19,020 bases of DNA from an uncultured Phycisphaerales bacterium (GTDB taxonomy: Bacteria; Planctomycetota; Phycisphaerae; WQYP01), in NCBI GenBank assembly GCA_903868035.1, contig CAIPTQ010000300.1:1-19020 (forward strand), written 5' to 3'. Below, in pieces: positions 8,433 through 15,349 of the stretch. The notes beneath the pieces were generated by a model. The model searched no databases, had not been told where the DNA came from, and saw only the letters and a program-made list of their open reading frames with translations. The translations under genes were made by a program, and so were the position numbers. Position 1 is the first letter of the stretch, and each line of letters starts with the position of its first letter.

Positions 8433-9221
8433 ATGTCCACCGAACGCGCCATCCCCGGCACTCCCGAATGGGACGCCCTCTCCCCCCACCATCTGGCACG
8501 CTACCTCTTTGCCGCCGCGCTGGCCCCCGGCAAACGCGTGCTCGATGCCGGCTGCGGCGGCGGCTATGGGGCGGCCCTGCTCCAAGCCCCCACCGCCGGC
8601 AACGCCGCCCTCGTCCTGGCCTCCGACATCGACGCGCCTACCATCGCACAGGCCCAAAAAACCTTCCCCAGCGTCACCTTCCTCGTCGATGACTGCCACA
8701 CCCTCCACCACACCCCCGGCCCCTTCGACCTCATATGTAATTTCGAGAATATCGAACACCTGCAACACCCCAAACAGTTCCTTGCCGCCGCCGCCCAACG
8801 CCTCGCCCCCGGCGGCACCCTCCTGGTCTCCACGCCCGACCGCGCCCACACCCCGCCCTTCAAAAACGGCAAGCCCGACAATCCCTTCCACTTCATCGAA
8901 TGGTATCGCCAGGAATTAGCCGAGTTGCTGGGCCGTTTCTTTGCGGAGGTGGACCTGCGCGTGCAGGTGGAATGCCACGCGCTGGCCTCGCGCGTGGCCG
9001 CAGTCGAGGCCCTGCGCCAGGGTCTGGCCTGGTGCGATCCCCCTGCCGTGTTTCTGTGGCGCAAACTCGCCCGCACGCGCGGCCGGCGCTCCTGGAAAGT
9101 CATCGAGGCGCTGGCCGCGCCCACCGTTGCCGACTATCCCATTGTTGAAGCGGCCCTCGCGCCGGTCTGGGGCAAGTCCTATTGCCATGTGGCGATTTGC
9201 CGCGCCCCGCGCCCCGCGTGA
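8433..9221 (+). CDS. class I SAM-dependent methyltransferase
   Basis: A 262-residue methyltransferase of the Methyltransf_11/UbiE-like class. Motif I VLDAGCGGGYG (36-46) binds SAM, an acidic residue after strand 2 (ASDIDAPT) contacts its ribose, and FDLICNFENIEHLQHP is the motif IV region. The substrate cannot be told from sequence. The ending (FHFIEWYRQELAELLGRFF) is often seen in methyltransferases near glycan loci, and a glycosyltransferase lies convergently 6 bp away, so modification of a surface glycan is a reasonable inference. ATGs at 8421 and 8433 are both possible; I prefer 8433 (MSTERAIPGT). Neither has a clear Shine-Dalgarno. Confidence 0.85.
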   Translation: MSTERAIPGTPEWDALSPHHLARYLFAAALAPGKRVLDAGCGGGYGAALLQAPTAGNAALVLASDIDAPTIAQAQKTFPSVTFLVDDCHTLHHTPGPFDLICNFENIEHLQHPKQFLAAAAQRLAPGGTLLVSTPDRAHTPPFKNGKPDNPFHFIEWYRQELAELLGRFFAEVDLRVQVECHALASRVAAVEALRQGLAWCDPPAVFLWRKLARTRGRRSWKVIEALAAPTVADYPIVEAALAPVWGKSYCHVAICRAPRPA

Positions 9222-9227
9222 CGCGCC

Positions 9228-10235
9228 TCACGCCAGCACCCGCGCCCAGCGCTCCGCCGCCTGCTCGATGCTCAATTCCCCCTCCACCCGCTTCCGCCCC
9301 GCCGCGCCATATTGTGCCCGCAGCCCCGCATCCCCCGCCAACTGCGCAATGGCCGCCGGCCACTCCCCCCACGCCGCCGGCAGCAGCCCCGCCCGCGCCC
9401 CGGCCTCCGGCTGCACCAGTTCCGCATTGATGCCCACCGGCGAGGCGATCACCGGCAGCCCCGCCGCCATGTACTGCACGATCTTGAACCCGCATTTCCC
9501 CAGCGTCCACGCGTTCTCCGGCATCGGCGCAATCCCAATGTCCCCGCGCAGCAGCGCCTCCGCTTCGCCCCGCTCCGACCACGGAATGTGTTCCACCGGC
9601 AACGCCCCGTACACCGTTGGCGGCACATCGCAGATCGCCACCAGCCGCAGATTCCGCACCCGCCCCGCCGCCGCCTCCAAGGCCGGAAAACTTTCCTCCA
9701 GATACTGCACCGTGCTCCGCGATCCTATCCACACCAGCGTGGCGCCCTCTGACACCCCGGCATCCTTGACCCGGTAGGCCGCCGGATTCACCACCGACGG
9801 GATGAGCGCCGTCCGCACCCCGCGCTCGGCAAATATCTTCGCCAGATACGCATTCCCCACGCACGCCACATCCAGTATCCCCACCGTCGCCGCGAACCGC
9901 CGGTCCAGCCGCCGCCGCGCCAGCACGCCCAGCTTGGTCTGGTGAATCATCGTCGCATCGTCGAGGTCCATGAAAATGCGCCCCGGCCGCGGCAGATTCC
10001 GCCGCAGCGCCCGCGCCTCATAGCCGTCCAGCATCCTCCGGTGCAGGATCACCCCCGCATAATGCCGCGCGGTGCGGGCCAGCGCCAGCCGGCCCCACGG
10101 CGTCTTGGGCCGCACCTGGATGTCGAACTCATACCCCCGGCAACGCATCGCCTCCCGCAGGTTCAATAGACGAATGCGAAACGCCGGCTCGTCGGCAAAA
10201 TCCGCATGGGGCGCGAACACTAAAATCTTTTTCAT
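9228..10235 (-). CDS. glycosyltransferase, GT-B fold (GT4/GT1-like)
   Basis: A 335-residue GT-B enzyme. The N-terminal domain starts with MKKILVFAPH. The C-terminal nucleotide-sugar domain contains LVWIGSRSTVQYLEE (167-181), and the donor-binding region is ENAWTLGKCGFKIVQYMAAG (240-259) followed by LPVIASPVG, which holds the E/K pattern of GT4 enzymes. It should transfer a sugar from an NDP donor to an unknown acceptor at the cytoplasmic face. I prefer the ATG at 10235, where homology begins; ATGs at 10247 and 10271 are in frame. It converges with the methyltransferase (6 bp between stops) and diverges from the OmpA-like gene. Confidence 0.85.
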   Translation of the reverse strand: MKKILVFAPHADFADEPAFRIRLLNLREAMRCRGYEFDIQVRPKTPWGRLALARTARHYAGVILHRRMLDGYEARALRRNLPRPGRIFMDLDDATMIHQTKLGVLARRRLDRRFAATVGILDVACVGNAYLAKIFAERGVRTALIPSVVNPAAYRVKDAGVSEGATLVWIGSRSTVQYLEESFPALEAAAGRVRNLRLVAICDVPPTVYGALPVEHIPWSERGEAEALLRGDIGIAPMPENAWTLGKCGFKIVQYMAAGLPVIASPVGINAELVQPEAGARAGLLPAAWGEWPAAIAQLAGDAGLRAQYGAAGRKRVEGELSIEQAAERWARVLA

Positions 10236-10569
10236 GGGAAAAATCATCGTGCCGCGGCCATCTGACCGCAAGTGCTTGTATCCGCAGGGTTTTTGGCGGT
10301 TTTGACATTTTTTAAGCTTTTTCCGGGTCCGGTGCTGATAACTGATAGGTTCAACCGCACGATTTTGTCGATTTTTCCGCCCAATTCCTCATTTTGCATG
10401 GATTTAAGCGGTATTAAGACGGAAATTATCGGCCTTTACGCTTGAATCGTACGGGCGAGGCTGTACAATCTAGCCTCAATCGTTGAATGGAGTGCGGCGT
10501 GCCGCGGCACCCGGGCGCGATTTTGACGCCCGAACTCAGGCCCGCCCTTTTGGATAAGGAGATCTATCC
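10236..10569. other. 334-bp divergent intergenic region
   Basis: This gap separates the divergent glycosyltransferase and OmpA-like genes. It has T-rich stretches at 10290-10322, an isolated TTGACA (10302-10307) without a matching -10, the ompA-side promoter, and a leader with a GTGCCGCGGCAC palindrome (10499-10510) and a GGGCG/CGCCC hairpin beyond it. I see no gene in it. Confidence 0.5.
10442..10469 (+). promoter_or_regulatory. sigma70-type promoter for the OmpA-like gene
   Basis: TTGAAT (10442-10447), a 16-bp spacer and TACAAT (10464-10469). The predicted start near 10476 gives a leader of about 94 nt, which contains hairpins and the AAGGAG Shine-Dalgarno (10556-10561). Confidence 0.55.
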
Positions 10570-11259
10570 ATGAAACTTCGTACAGGTATTCTGGCAGTGG
10601 TGGCGGCGGCCTTCCTGGTCGCGGGTACGGGCTGCGCCGACAGTAAAATGACGGCACGCATCGACACCCTCACGGCCCAAAACAAGGAATATGAAGCCCA
10701 GATCAAGTCCGAACGCGAAGCGCGCCTGCTGGCTGAATCCCGCGTGTCCACCCCGGCCCTTCCCACGGCCGAACCGATCATCCCCGATCTGGGCGCACCG
10801 CTGGATCTGACTCGCCCGCCAACCCGCACCGGCACCGGCGTCACCGCGCGTCCCACGACGCCCGTGCGCACCACGACCGCGGTGCCGGCGCCCAAGCCCG
10901 TCGCAGCCAAGGTCACCATTCCGGGCGATGTGCTCTTTGATTCGGGCAAGACCACGCTGAATGCCGCGGCCACCAAGACGCTCGACACCATCATCGCGAC
11001 GATCAAGAGCAAATACTCCGGCCAGAAACTGGTGATCGAAGGCTACACCGATACCACGCCGCTCAGCAAGACGTCGGTCTGGAAGAGCAACGCCGACCTG
11101 GCCCAGGCTCGCGCCACCTCGGTCAAGACGTATCTGGCGAAAAACGGCATTGCCACCGCGAACATGACCGTCAAGGCCATGGGCGCCACGGCACTGGCCA
11201 GCAAGACGAACCAGGCGCTGAACCGGCGCGTGGAAGTCGCGGTTCTGCCGACCAAGTAA
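10570..11259 (+). CDS. OmpA-family peptidoglycan-binding protein (probable lipoprotein)
   Basis: A 229-residue envelope protein. Residues 1-22 form a signal sequence ending GTGC, a near-match to a lipobox with C22 as the lipidated residue (the -3 position is atypical). A short coiled coil (about 27-60) and a Thr/Pro-rich linker (70-115) lead to an OmpA C-terminal domain (about 118-229). Its hallmarks are visible: VLFDSGKTTLN, LVIEGYTDTTP, then a run of helices (NADLAQARATSVKTYL) and the final NRRVEVAVLP. The domain binds peptidoglycan non-covalently in the periplasm. The layout resembles Pal/OmpA anchors linking the outer membrane to the wall. The start is supported by AAGGAG at 8-nt spacing, and a promoter lies upstream. 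Confidence 0.92.
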   Translation: MKLRTGILAVVAAAFLVAGTGCADSKMTARIDTLTAQNKEYEAQIKSEREARLLAESRVSTPALPTAEPIIPDLGAPLDLTRPPTRTGTGVTARPTTPVRTTTAVPAPKPVAAKVTIPGDVLFDSGKTTLNAAATKTLDTIIATIKSKYSGQKLVIEGYTDTTPLSKTSVWKSNADLAQARATSVKTYLAKNGIATANMTVKAMGATALASKTNQALNRRVEVAVLPTK

Positions 11260-11304
11260 CAACCGCCTCCCGCCGCGGATGTTTCCCGCCAACTCTTGGC
11301 GCTG

Positions 11305-11417
11305 TATAATTTCCGCCATGCGGATGCATTGTTGACATTCAGGGCGCGTCACGCGCGTTCATCCCCACGCCTCCGGCGAACGGGCCGAACTGCATGTGAC
11401 GCGCCCTTCTTCTTTTT
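11305..11417 (+). ncRNA. candidate small RNA or structured leader upstream of hisHA
   Basis: A perfect TATAAT (11305-11310) lies 45 bp after the OmpA-like gene. About 30 nt further, a 12-bp perfect inverted repeat begins, which ends in a T-rich tract (to 11417). A transcript of about 100 nt from 11317 to 11417 is implied, with internal GC-rich hairpins and no convincing reading frame. It could be an independent sRNA or a terminated leader of hisHA. No known RNA family is recognised. Confidence 0.35.
11341..11417 (+). terminator. Rho-independent terminator candidate with long loop
   Basis: AGGGCGCGTCAC (11341-11352) and GTGACGCGCCCT (11396-11407) form a perfect 12-bp stem followed by TCTTCTTTTT. 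The 43-nt loop is large for a simple terminator and contains further GC-rich pairing. It would end transcription from the OmpA-like gene or the candidate small RNA before hisH. Confidence 0.55.
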
Positions 11418-11443
11418 GTAACGCGGGCGTCTCGCCCGCCGTC
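11418..11443 (+). repeat. 26-nt GC-rich dispersed repeat, copy 2 (intergenic)
   Basis: Matches 7147-7172 at 25 of 26 positions in the same plus-strand orientation. Here it lies directly after the terminator T tract and before the hisH Shine-Dalgarno, so it is non-coding. Confidence 0.8.
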
Positions 11444-11486
11444 CGACTCCGGGAATAACTTTCATATTCTGAAAGGAACCCCCCTC

Positions 11487-12128
11487 GTGCTCGCCATCGT
11501 TGACTACGGCATGGCCAATCTCCGCAGCGTGCAAAAGGCCTTCGAGCGCCACGGCCACGCCGCCCGGATCATCTCCGCGCCCGAGGACATCCAGCGTGCC
11601 GACCGCCTGGTCGTCCCCGGCGTGGGCGCCTTCCGCGACGCCATCTCGCTGATGGATCGCACCGGCCTGGGCCAGGCGATCCGCGACTTCGCCAAGGCCG
11701 GCAAGCCCATGCTGGGCATCTGCCTGGGCATGCAGTTGCTCATGGATGTCGGCTACGAGGACGGCACGCACCAGGGCCTGGGCCTGGTGGCCGGGGAGTG
11801 CGTGCGGTTCACGGTGGATACCCCGCCGCTCAAGCTCAAGGTGCCCCACATGGGCTGGAACGCGCTGCAGTTCGCCGAGCGCGGCGGCAAAGTCGCCCCG
11901 CTGTTCCAGGGACTGCCGCAGGATTCCTACGTCTACTTCGTCCACAGCTACCATGTGGTCCCCCAGGATCACGGTGCCATCGCGGCCACCGCCGATTACG
12001 GCGGCCCTTTCGTCGCCGCCCTCTGGAAGGACAACCTCATGGCCACGCAGTTTCACCCGGAAAAAAGCCAGGAAGTCGGCGCGGTGATGCTCAAGAATTT
12101 TGCCGAATTTGACGGGAGGAACACATGA
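11487..12128 (+). CDS. hisH: imidazole glycerol phosphate synthase, glutamine amidotransferase subunit HisH
   Basis: A 213-residue class I glutaminase that passes ammonia to HisF to make imidazole glycerol phosphate and AICAR in histidine synthesis. The catalytic triad is visible: C79 in LGICLGMQLL, and H190 and E192 in QFHPEKS. The oxyanion-region sequence VPGVGAF (43-49) is present. The start is GTG at 11487, supported by GAAAGGA 9 nt upstream and by the conserved start LAIVDYGMANLRSV. The stop overlaps the hisA start by 4 bp (ATGA, 12125-12128), indicating translational coupling. Its obligate partner hisF is not in the window. Confidence 0.97.
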   Translation: MLAIVDYGMANLRSVQKAFERHGHAARIISAPEDIQRADRLVVPGVGAFRDAISLMDRTGLGQAIRDFAKAGKPMLGICLGMQLLMDVGYEDGTHQGLGLVAGECVRFTVDTPPLKLKVPHMGWNALQFAERGGKVAPLFQGLPQDSYVYFVHSYHVVPQDHGAIAATADYGGPFVAALWKDNLMATQFHPEKSQEVGAVMLKNFAEFDGRNT

Positions 12129-12862
12129 GTGTGGAACTGATACCCGCCATCGACCTGCGCAACGGCCAGGTCGTCCGCCTGCGCCGCGGCGACTACAGCC
12201 AGCAGACCACCTACGAAGTGGACCCCGTGGATATCGCCCGCAGGTTCGAGGCTGCCGGCTGCACGTGGCTCCATGTCGTGGACCTCGACGGCGCCAAGGA
12301 AGGCCGCCCCGTCAACCTCGCCATCGTCGAGCGCATCGTCCGCGCCACCAAACTCCGCGTCGAAGTCGGCGGCGGCATCCGCACCGAAGAGGCCATGGAA
12401 TACGTCCTGGCCATCGGCGCCCACCGCATCATCCTGGGCACGCGGGCGCTGGCCGACCGGGCCTGGTTCCAGACCATGGCCCGGGACGCACGCTTCCGCC
12501 ACCGCCTCGTGCTGGGCCTGGACGCCATGGACGGCCTGGTGCGCACCCACGGCTGGACCAAATCCGCCGACGAAAGCCCCAAGGCCGTGGACCTTGCCCG
12601 CGACGTGGACACCCTGCCCCTGGCCGCCATCATCTACACCGATATCGCCCGCGACGGCATGCTCCAGGGCCCCAACGTCCCGGCCACCGTGCGCCTCCTC
12701 AAAGCCTGCAAAAACGTCCCCGTCATCCACTCCGGCGGCGTCACGACGTTGGCCGACATTACCGCGCTGAAGGAACTCCCCATCGCCGGCATCATCGTGG
12801 GCCGGGCGCTTTATGAGGGGACGCTGAATCTGGAGGACGCCGTCAAGGAACTGCGCGGTTAG
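12125..12862 (+). CDS. hisA: ProFAR isomerase HisA
   Basis: A 245-residue TIM barrel that isomerises ProFAR to PRFAR, the step just before HisHF. The N-terminal acid/base aspartate D10 (PAIDLRNGQVVRL), the second catalytic aspartate D133 (GLDAMDG) and the phosphate-binding loops GGGIRT (82-87), TDIARDGMLQGPN (172-184) and SGGV are in place. The length is typical. A GGGAGGA Shine-Dalgarno lies inside the end of hisH, and the ATG overlaps the hisH stop. The two genes form an operon. No further his gene follows; the next gene is convergent, beyond a repeat-rich gap. Confidence 0.97.
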   Translation: MSVELIPAIDLRNGQVVRLRRGDYSQQTTYEVDPVDIARRFEAAGCTWLHVVDLDGAKEGRPVNLAIVERIVRATKLRVEVGGGIRTEEAMEYVLAIGAHRIILGTRALADRAWFQTMARDARFRHRLVLGLDAMDGLVRTHGWTKSADESPKAVDLARDVDTLPLAAIIYTDIARDGMLQGPNVPATVRLLKACKNVPVIHSGGVTTLADITALKELPIAGIIVGRALYEGTLNLEDAVKELRG

Positions 12863-12874
12863 CCGGCGACTTGG

Positions 12875-12933
12875 AATAAGGGTAGTGCTACCCTTGAATG
12901 AGGGTAGTAATAAGGGTAGTGCCGCGGCTACCC
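12875..12933. repeat. small direct repeat with GGGTAG/CTACCC hairpins between convergent genes
   Basis: AATAAGGGTAGTG occurs at 12875-12887 and 12909-12921, with a partial AGGGTAG at 12901-12907. Each full unit is followed by CTACCC, giving hairpins GGGTAG-TG-CTACCC (12880-12893) and GGGTAG-TGCCGCGG-CTACCC (12914-12933). The right arm of the second contains the stop of the minus-strand gene. It may serve as a two-way terminator. Confidence 0.6.
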
Positions 12934-13215
12934 GGCGGCCTTTGCCGGTCGTTGACGAAGCAGCGGAATCAGGCATCGTAGTGCCCGGTTTACGGTCTTG
13001 GAATCCCTAAACACGGCGCGAACATCCGGCTCCAGCAGCACCGCGCCATCTTCGAGCGAAAAATGCTGTACCGTTACGGAGCCATCCGCGCGCTCGATAT
13101 GCACCTCGTGGCCTTGCTGATAGCGGCGTGCATGATCAGTCCGTTTGCCCTTGGTGAAGTCGTACCGGTATTTCATGTCGTCATCCGCCTTCTGGCTGTT
13201 GGTTCGTTTGTTCAT
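12928..13215 (-). CDS. small antitoxin-like protein (YDFxxGxRxxxARRY family)
   Basis: A 95-residue protein. The core runs YRYDFTKGKRTDHARRYQQG ... LLEPDVRAVFRDSKTVNRAL and RCLI. It matches the common small family with YDFSxGxRGKYAxRYxxG and LDPDVAxxFPDSxxVNxALRxL, often annotated as hypothetical or antitoxin-like. An extra beta-like segment (HEVHIERADGSVTVQHFSLEDG region) separates the two halves. I see no partner toxin. The ATG at 13215 overlaps the TGA of the hrpA-like gene (ATGA, 13212-13215), and a GAGGAAG Shine-Dalgarno lies in the hrpA-like tail, so translation is coupled to it. The function is inference only. Confidence 0.7.
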   Translation of the reverse strand: MNKRTNSQKADDDMKYRYDFTKGKRTDHARRYQQGHEVHIERADGSVTVQHFSLEDGAVLLEPDVRAVFRDSKTVNRALRCLIPLLRQRPAKAAG

Positions 13216-15146
13216 AGTCTGCTTCCTCTGCCCCCTGGCAACTGACCACTGGCCCCTGCCGCCCGCCTTTCCTCGTCCCGCATTTCCCCCAGCAATTCCC
13301 GCAACTGCTCATGAATGTCATGCCACTCCCGCATCCGCGTGTAGGACAAAAACCGCCCCTGGCACGCCCTCCGCAGTTTGTTGCTCGATAACTGCTTCGC
13401 CTCCCGGTTGTACCACTCCCACAATTTCAGGAACGACAGAAAATCCGAATGCTCATCGCGGAACTCCGCGTGTTCGGCATCGGCGGCTTCCTGCTTGTCC
13501 AGCGGCCGCTCGCGCGGGTCCTGCACCGACAGTGCCGCCGCGATGATCAGCACTTCCTTTTCCACCCCTTCGGCCTGCCCCGCCAGGATCATCCGCGCGA
13601 TCCGTGGGTCAATCGGCAGCCGCGCCAGCTTCGCCCCCAGCGGCGTCAGCTCCAGCCCCTTGGTCACCGCCCCCAGTTCCAGCAGCGTCTGATACCCGTC
13701 GGCAATCAGCCGTGCGTTGGGCCGCTCCAAAAACGGAAAATCCTCAATCGCCCCCAGCTTGAGCGCCTTCATCTGCAAAATAACCGCCGCCAGATTCGTC
13801 CGCAGAACCTCCGGCTCGGTGAACAGCGGCCGCGCCACAAAATTCTCCTCCGAATACAGCCGCACGCACACCCCCGCCGCCACGCGCCCGCACCGCCCCA
13901 TCCGCTGATTGGCGCTGGCCTGCGACACCGGCTCGATCGGCAGCCGCTGCACCTTCGACCGCGGCGAGTACCGTGATATCCTCGCCAGCCCCGGGTCCAC
14001 CACATACCGTATCCCCGGCACCGTGAGCGAAGTCTCCGCCACGTTCGTCGCCAACACGATCCGCCGCTTCCGCGATGCACTAAACACCCGCTGCTGCTCC
14101 TCACTGCTGAGCCGCGCATACAGCGGCAGCAGTTCTACCCTATTTCCCAGTTCCTCCTCCAGCGCCGCCGCCGTCTCGCGTATCTCCCGCTCCCCCGACA
14201 AAAACACCAGCACATCCCCAGGCCCCCCCGCCGAAACCTCCTTCACCCCCTCCACAATCGCCCGCAACAGGTCCGGCTCCTCCTCATCCAAGTCTGGAGT
14301 GTTGAGTAATGAGCGATGAGTGGTGAGTGATGAGTCCTGCGCGTCAGTGCCTCCCTCCTCATCACTCATCACTCGTTGCTCATTACTCCTGTACCGCACC
14401 TCCACCGGATACGTCCGCCCGCTCACCATGATCACCGGACACCCCCCGTAATGCCGGGCGAAGCTCTCCGGATCAATAGTCGCCGAGGTGATGATCACCT
14501 TCAAATCCGGCCGCCGCGGCAGCAACTGCTTGAGATACCCCAGCAGGAAATCGATGTTCAGCGACCGCTCATGCGCCTCATCAATGATCAGCGTGTCATA
14601 CTGCCGCAAATCCCGGTCCCCCTGCGTTTCGGCCAGCAGGATGCCGTCGGTCATCAGCTTGATGTACGTCTGCTCCGACACGTTGTCCGAAAACCGAATC
14701 TTAAACGCCACCTGCCGCCCCACCGTCGTCCCCAATTCCGCGGCCAGCCGCGCCGCCACCGCCCGCGCCGCGATCCGCCGCGGCTGCGTATGCCCGATCA
14801 TCCCCGCCACCCCCCGCCCCATCTCCAGGCAAATCTTCGGCAGTTGCGTGGTCTTGCCGCTCCCGGTCTCCCCGCACACCACCACCACCTGATGATCCCG
14901 CAGTGTCGCGATGATCTCCTCCCGCTTGGCCGCCACCGGCAACTCCTCCGGATACCGCACGCGCGGCCGCGCCCGCTCCCGCCGCTCCCGCCATGCCACC
15001 GACCCCATCACCGCCCGCCTGAGCAGCGCCTCCGCCGCGACGCGTTGCGGCCCGCCCTTCCCGCGCAACGCCTCCCACCGCCGCCGCAGCCCGGCCTGCT
15101 CCCGCAGCATCGCCCGCGCAATGAGTTGTCCAAGTTCCTGAAACAT
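13212..15146 (-). CDS. hrpA: HrpA-type DEAH-box RNA helicase, C-terminally short
   Basis: A 644-residue DEAH/RHA helicase. Motifs are Walker A GETGSGKT (92-99), QPRRIAARAVA (121-131), DEAH (189-192), SAT (221-223), the ATNVAETSLTVPGIRYVVDPG region (367-386) and QRMGRCGR (414-421). The winged-helix and HA2-like segments follow, through LSYTRMREWHDIHEQL. HrpA proteins are usually about 1,300 residues; this one stops just after that point, and the last 14 residues (GASGQLPGGRGSRL) come from a dispersed repeat. Residues 253-281 are encoded by an inverted repeat. The start at 15146 (MFQELGQLIA) has no Shine-Dalgarno but a TAGAAT 7 nt upstream. It may still be active, because the helicase core is intact, or it may be a truncated relic. 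Confidence 0.88.
   Translation of the reverse strand: MFQELGQLIARAMLREQAGLRRRWEALRGKGGPQRVAAEALLRRAVMGSVAWRERRERARPRVRYPEELPVAAKREEIIATLRDHQVVVVCGETGSGKTTQLPKICLEMGRGVAGMIGHTQPRRIAARAVAARLAAELGTTVGRQVAFKIRFSDNVSEQTYIKLMTDGILLAETQGDRDLRQYDTLIIDEAHERSLNIDFLLGYLKQLLPRRPDLKVIITSATIDPESFARHYGGCPVIMVSGRTYPVEVRYRSNEQRVMSDEEGGTDAQDSSLTTHRSLLNTPDLDEEEPDLLRAIVEGVKEVSAGGPGDVLVFLSGEREIRETAAALEEELGNRVELLPLYARLSSEEQQRVFSASRKRRIVLATNVAETSLTVPGIRYVVDPGLARISRYSPRSKVQRLPIEPVSQASANQRMGRCGRVAAGVCVRLYSEENFVARPLFTEPEVLRTNLAAVILQMKALKLGAIEDFPFLERPNARLIADGYQTLLELGAVTKGLELTPLGAKLARLPIDPRIARMILAGQAEGVEKEVLIIAAALSVQDPRERPLDKQEAADAEHAEFRDEHSDFLSFLKLWEWYNREAKQLSSNKLRRACQGRFLSYTRMREWHDIHEQLRELLGEMRDEERRAAGASGQLPGGRGSRL
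13241..13254 (-). repeat. dispersed 14-nt repeat (GGCCAGTGGTCAGT), copy 2
   Basis: Minus-strand copy of the repeat at 246-259. It supplies the GASGQL codons at the end of the hrpA-like gene, exactly where homology to HrpA stops. This suggests that the repeat marks the deletion junction. Confidence 0.6.
14304..14388. repeat. 85-nt inverted repeat in frame in the hrpA-like gene
   Basis: The arm at 14304-14334 (GAGTAATGAGCGATGAGTGG and on) is complementary to 14358-14388 at 28 of 31 positions, with a 23-nt spacer. The arms are built from TGAGTGA-like units. The insert encodes SNEQRVMSDEEGG ... SSLTTHRSLLN (about residues 254-282), hydrophilic and unlike any helicase motif, between the SAT strand domain and the DEEEPDLL helix. 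Confidence 0.8.
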
Positions 15147-15153
15147 ACGCGGG

Positions 15154-15159
15154 ATTCTA
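15154..15159 (-). promoter_or_regulatory. TAGAAT -10 box just upstream of hrpA-like gene, candidate leaderless promoter
   Basis: On the minus strand TAGAAT is followed by CCCGCGT and then the ATG at 15146, a 7-nt gap. The arrangement is the same as at hrpB (TATAAT, CCCCCGC, ATG). No Shine-Dalgarno and no clear -35 are seen. Confidence 0.4.
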
Positions 15160-15199
15160 CGCGTTCCACACCGCCGCGCGCAGTTCACGCGTCCGTTTG

Positions 15200-15234
15200 T
15201 AGTACAGGCTTTAGCCTGTCGCCGTGTCGACAGG
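15200..15234. repeat. overlapping hairpin repeat in the hrpA/surface-protein gap
   Basis: ACAGGCT-TT-AGCCTGT (15204-15219) and CCTGTCG-CCGTGT-CGACAGG (15215-15234) are two perfect 7-bp stems that share CCTGT, so only one can form at a time. It looks like another dispersed intergenic element. An effect on the promoter downstream (15264-15292) is possible but not shown. Confidence 0.5.
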
Positions 15235-15263
15235 TGTCAGTAGGTGCTCTATCCTGTCAGGAC

Positions 15264-15292
15264 TGGACTCCCGCAAGGTATTCTTGCATAAT
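15264..15292 (+). promoter_or_regulatory. promoter TGGACT-17-CATAAT for the surface protein
   Basis: TGGACT (15264-15269), 17-bp spacer, CATAAT (15287-15292). The predicted start is near 15299, with a leader of about 50 nt. The same two hexamers at the same spacing occur at 18320-18348. Confidence 0.5.
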
Positions 15293-15349
15293 ATGTACAT
15301 CGATTTGCGCCGCTCGTCACGTCGAAGTCCTGCGACAAGGAGATTGCCC

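Noticed and set aside
7953..8891. 312-codon minus-strand open frame
   Set aside because: Glycine-rich shadow across the coiled-coil and methyltransferase genes; it crosses an intergenic region and shows no conserved motif.
11332..11360. Promoter using the perfect TTGACA at 11332-11337
   Set aside because: No -10-like hexamer at 16-18 bp; the sequence there is GCGTTC-like and lies in the terminator stem region.
11260..11486. Histidine attenuator or riboswitch before hisH
   Set aside because: No leader peptide with a run of His codons and no recognised aptamer pattern; only a terminator, a repeat and a Shine-Dalgarno are visible.
14304..14388. CRISPR-like or tandem repeat array
   Set aside because: Only two arms in inverted orientation and short internal units; no regularly spaced direct repeats and no cas genes.
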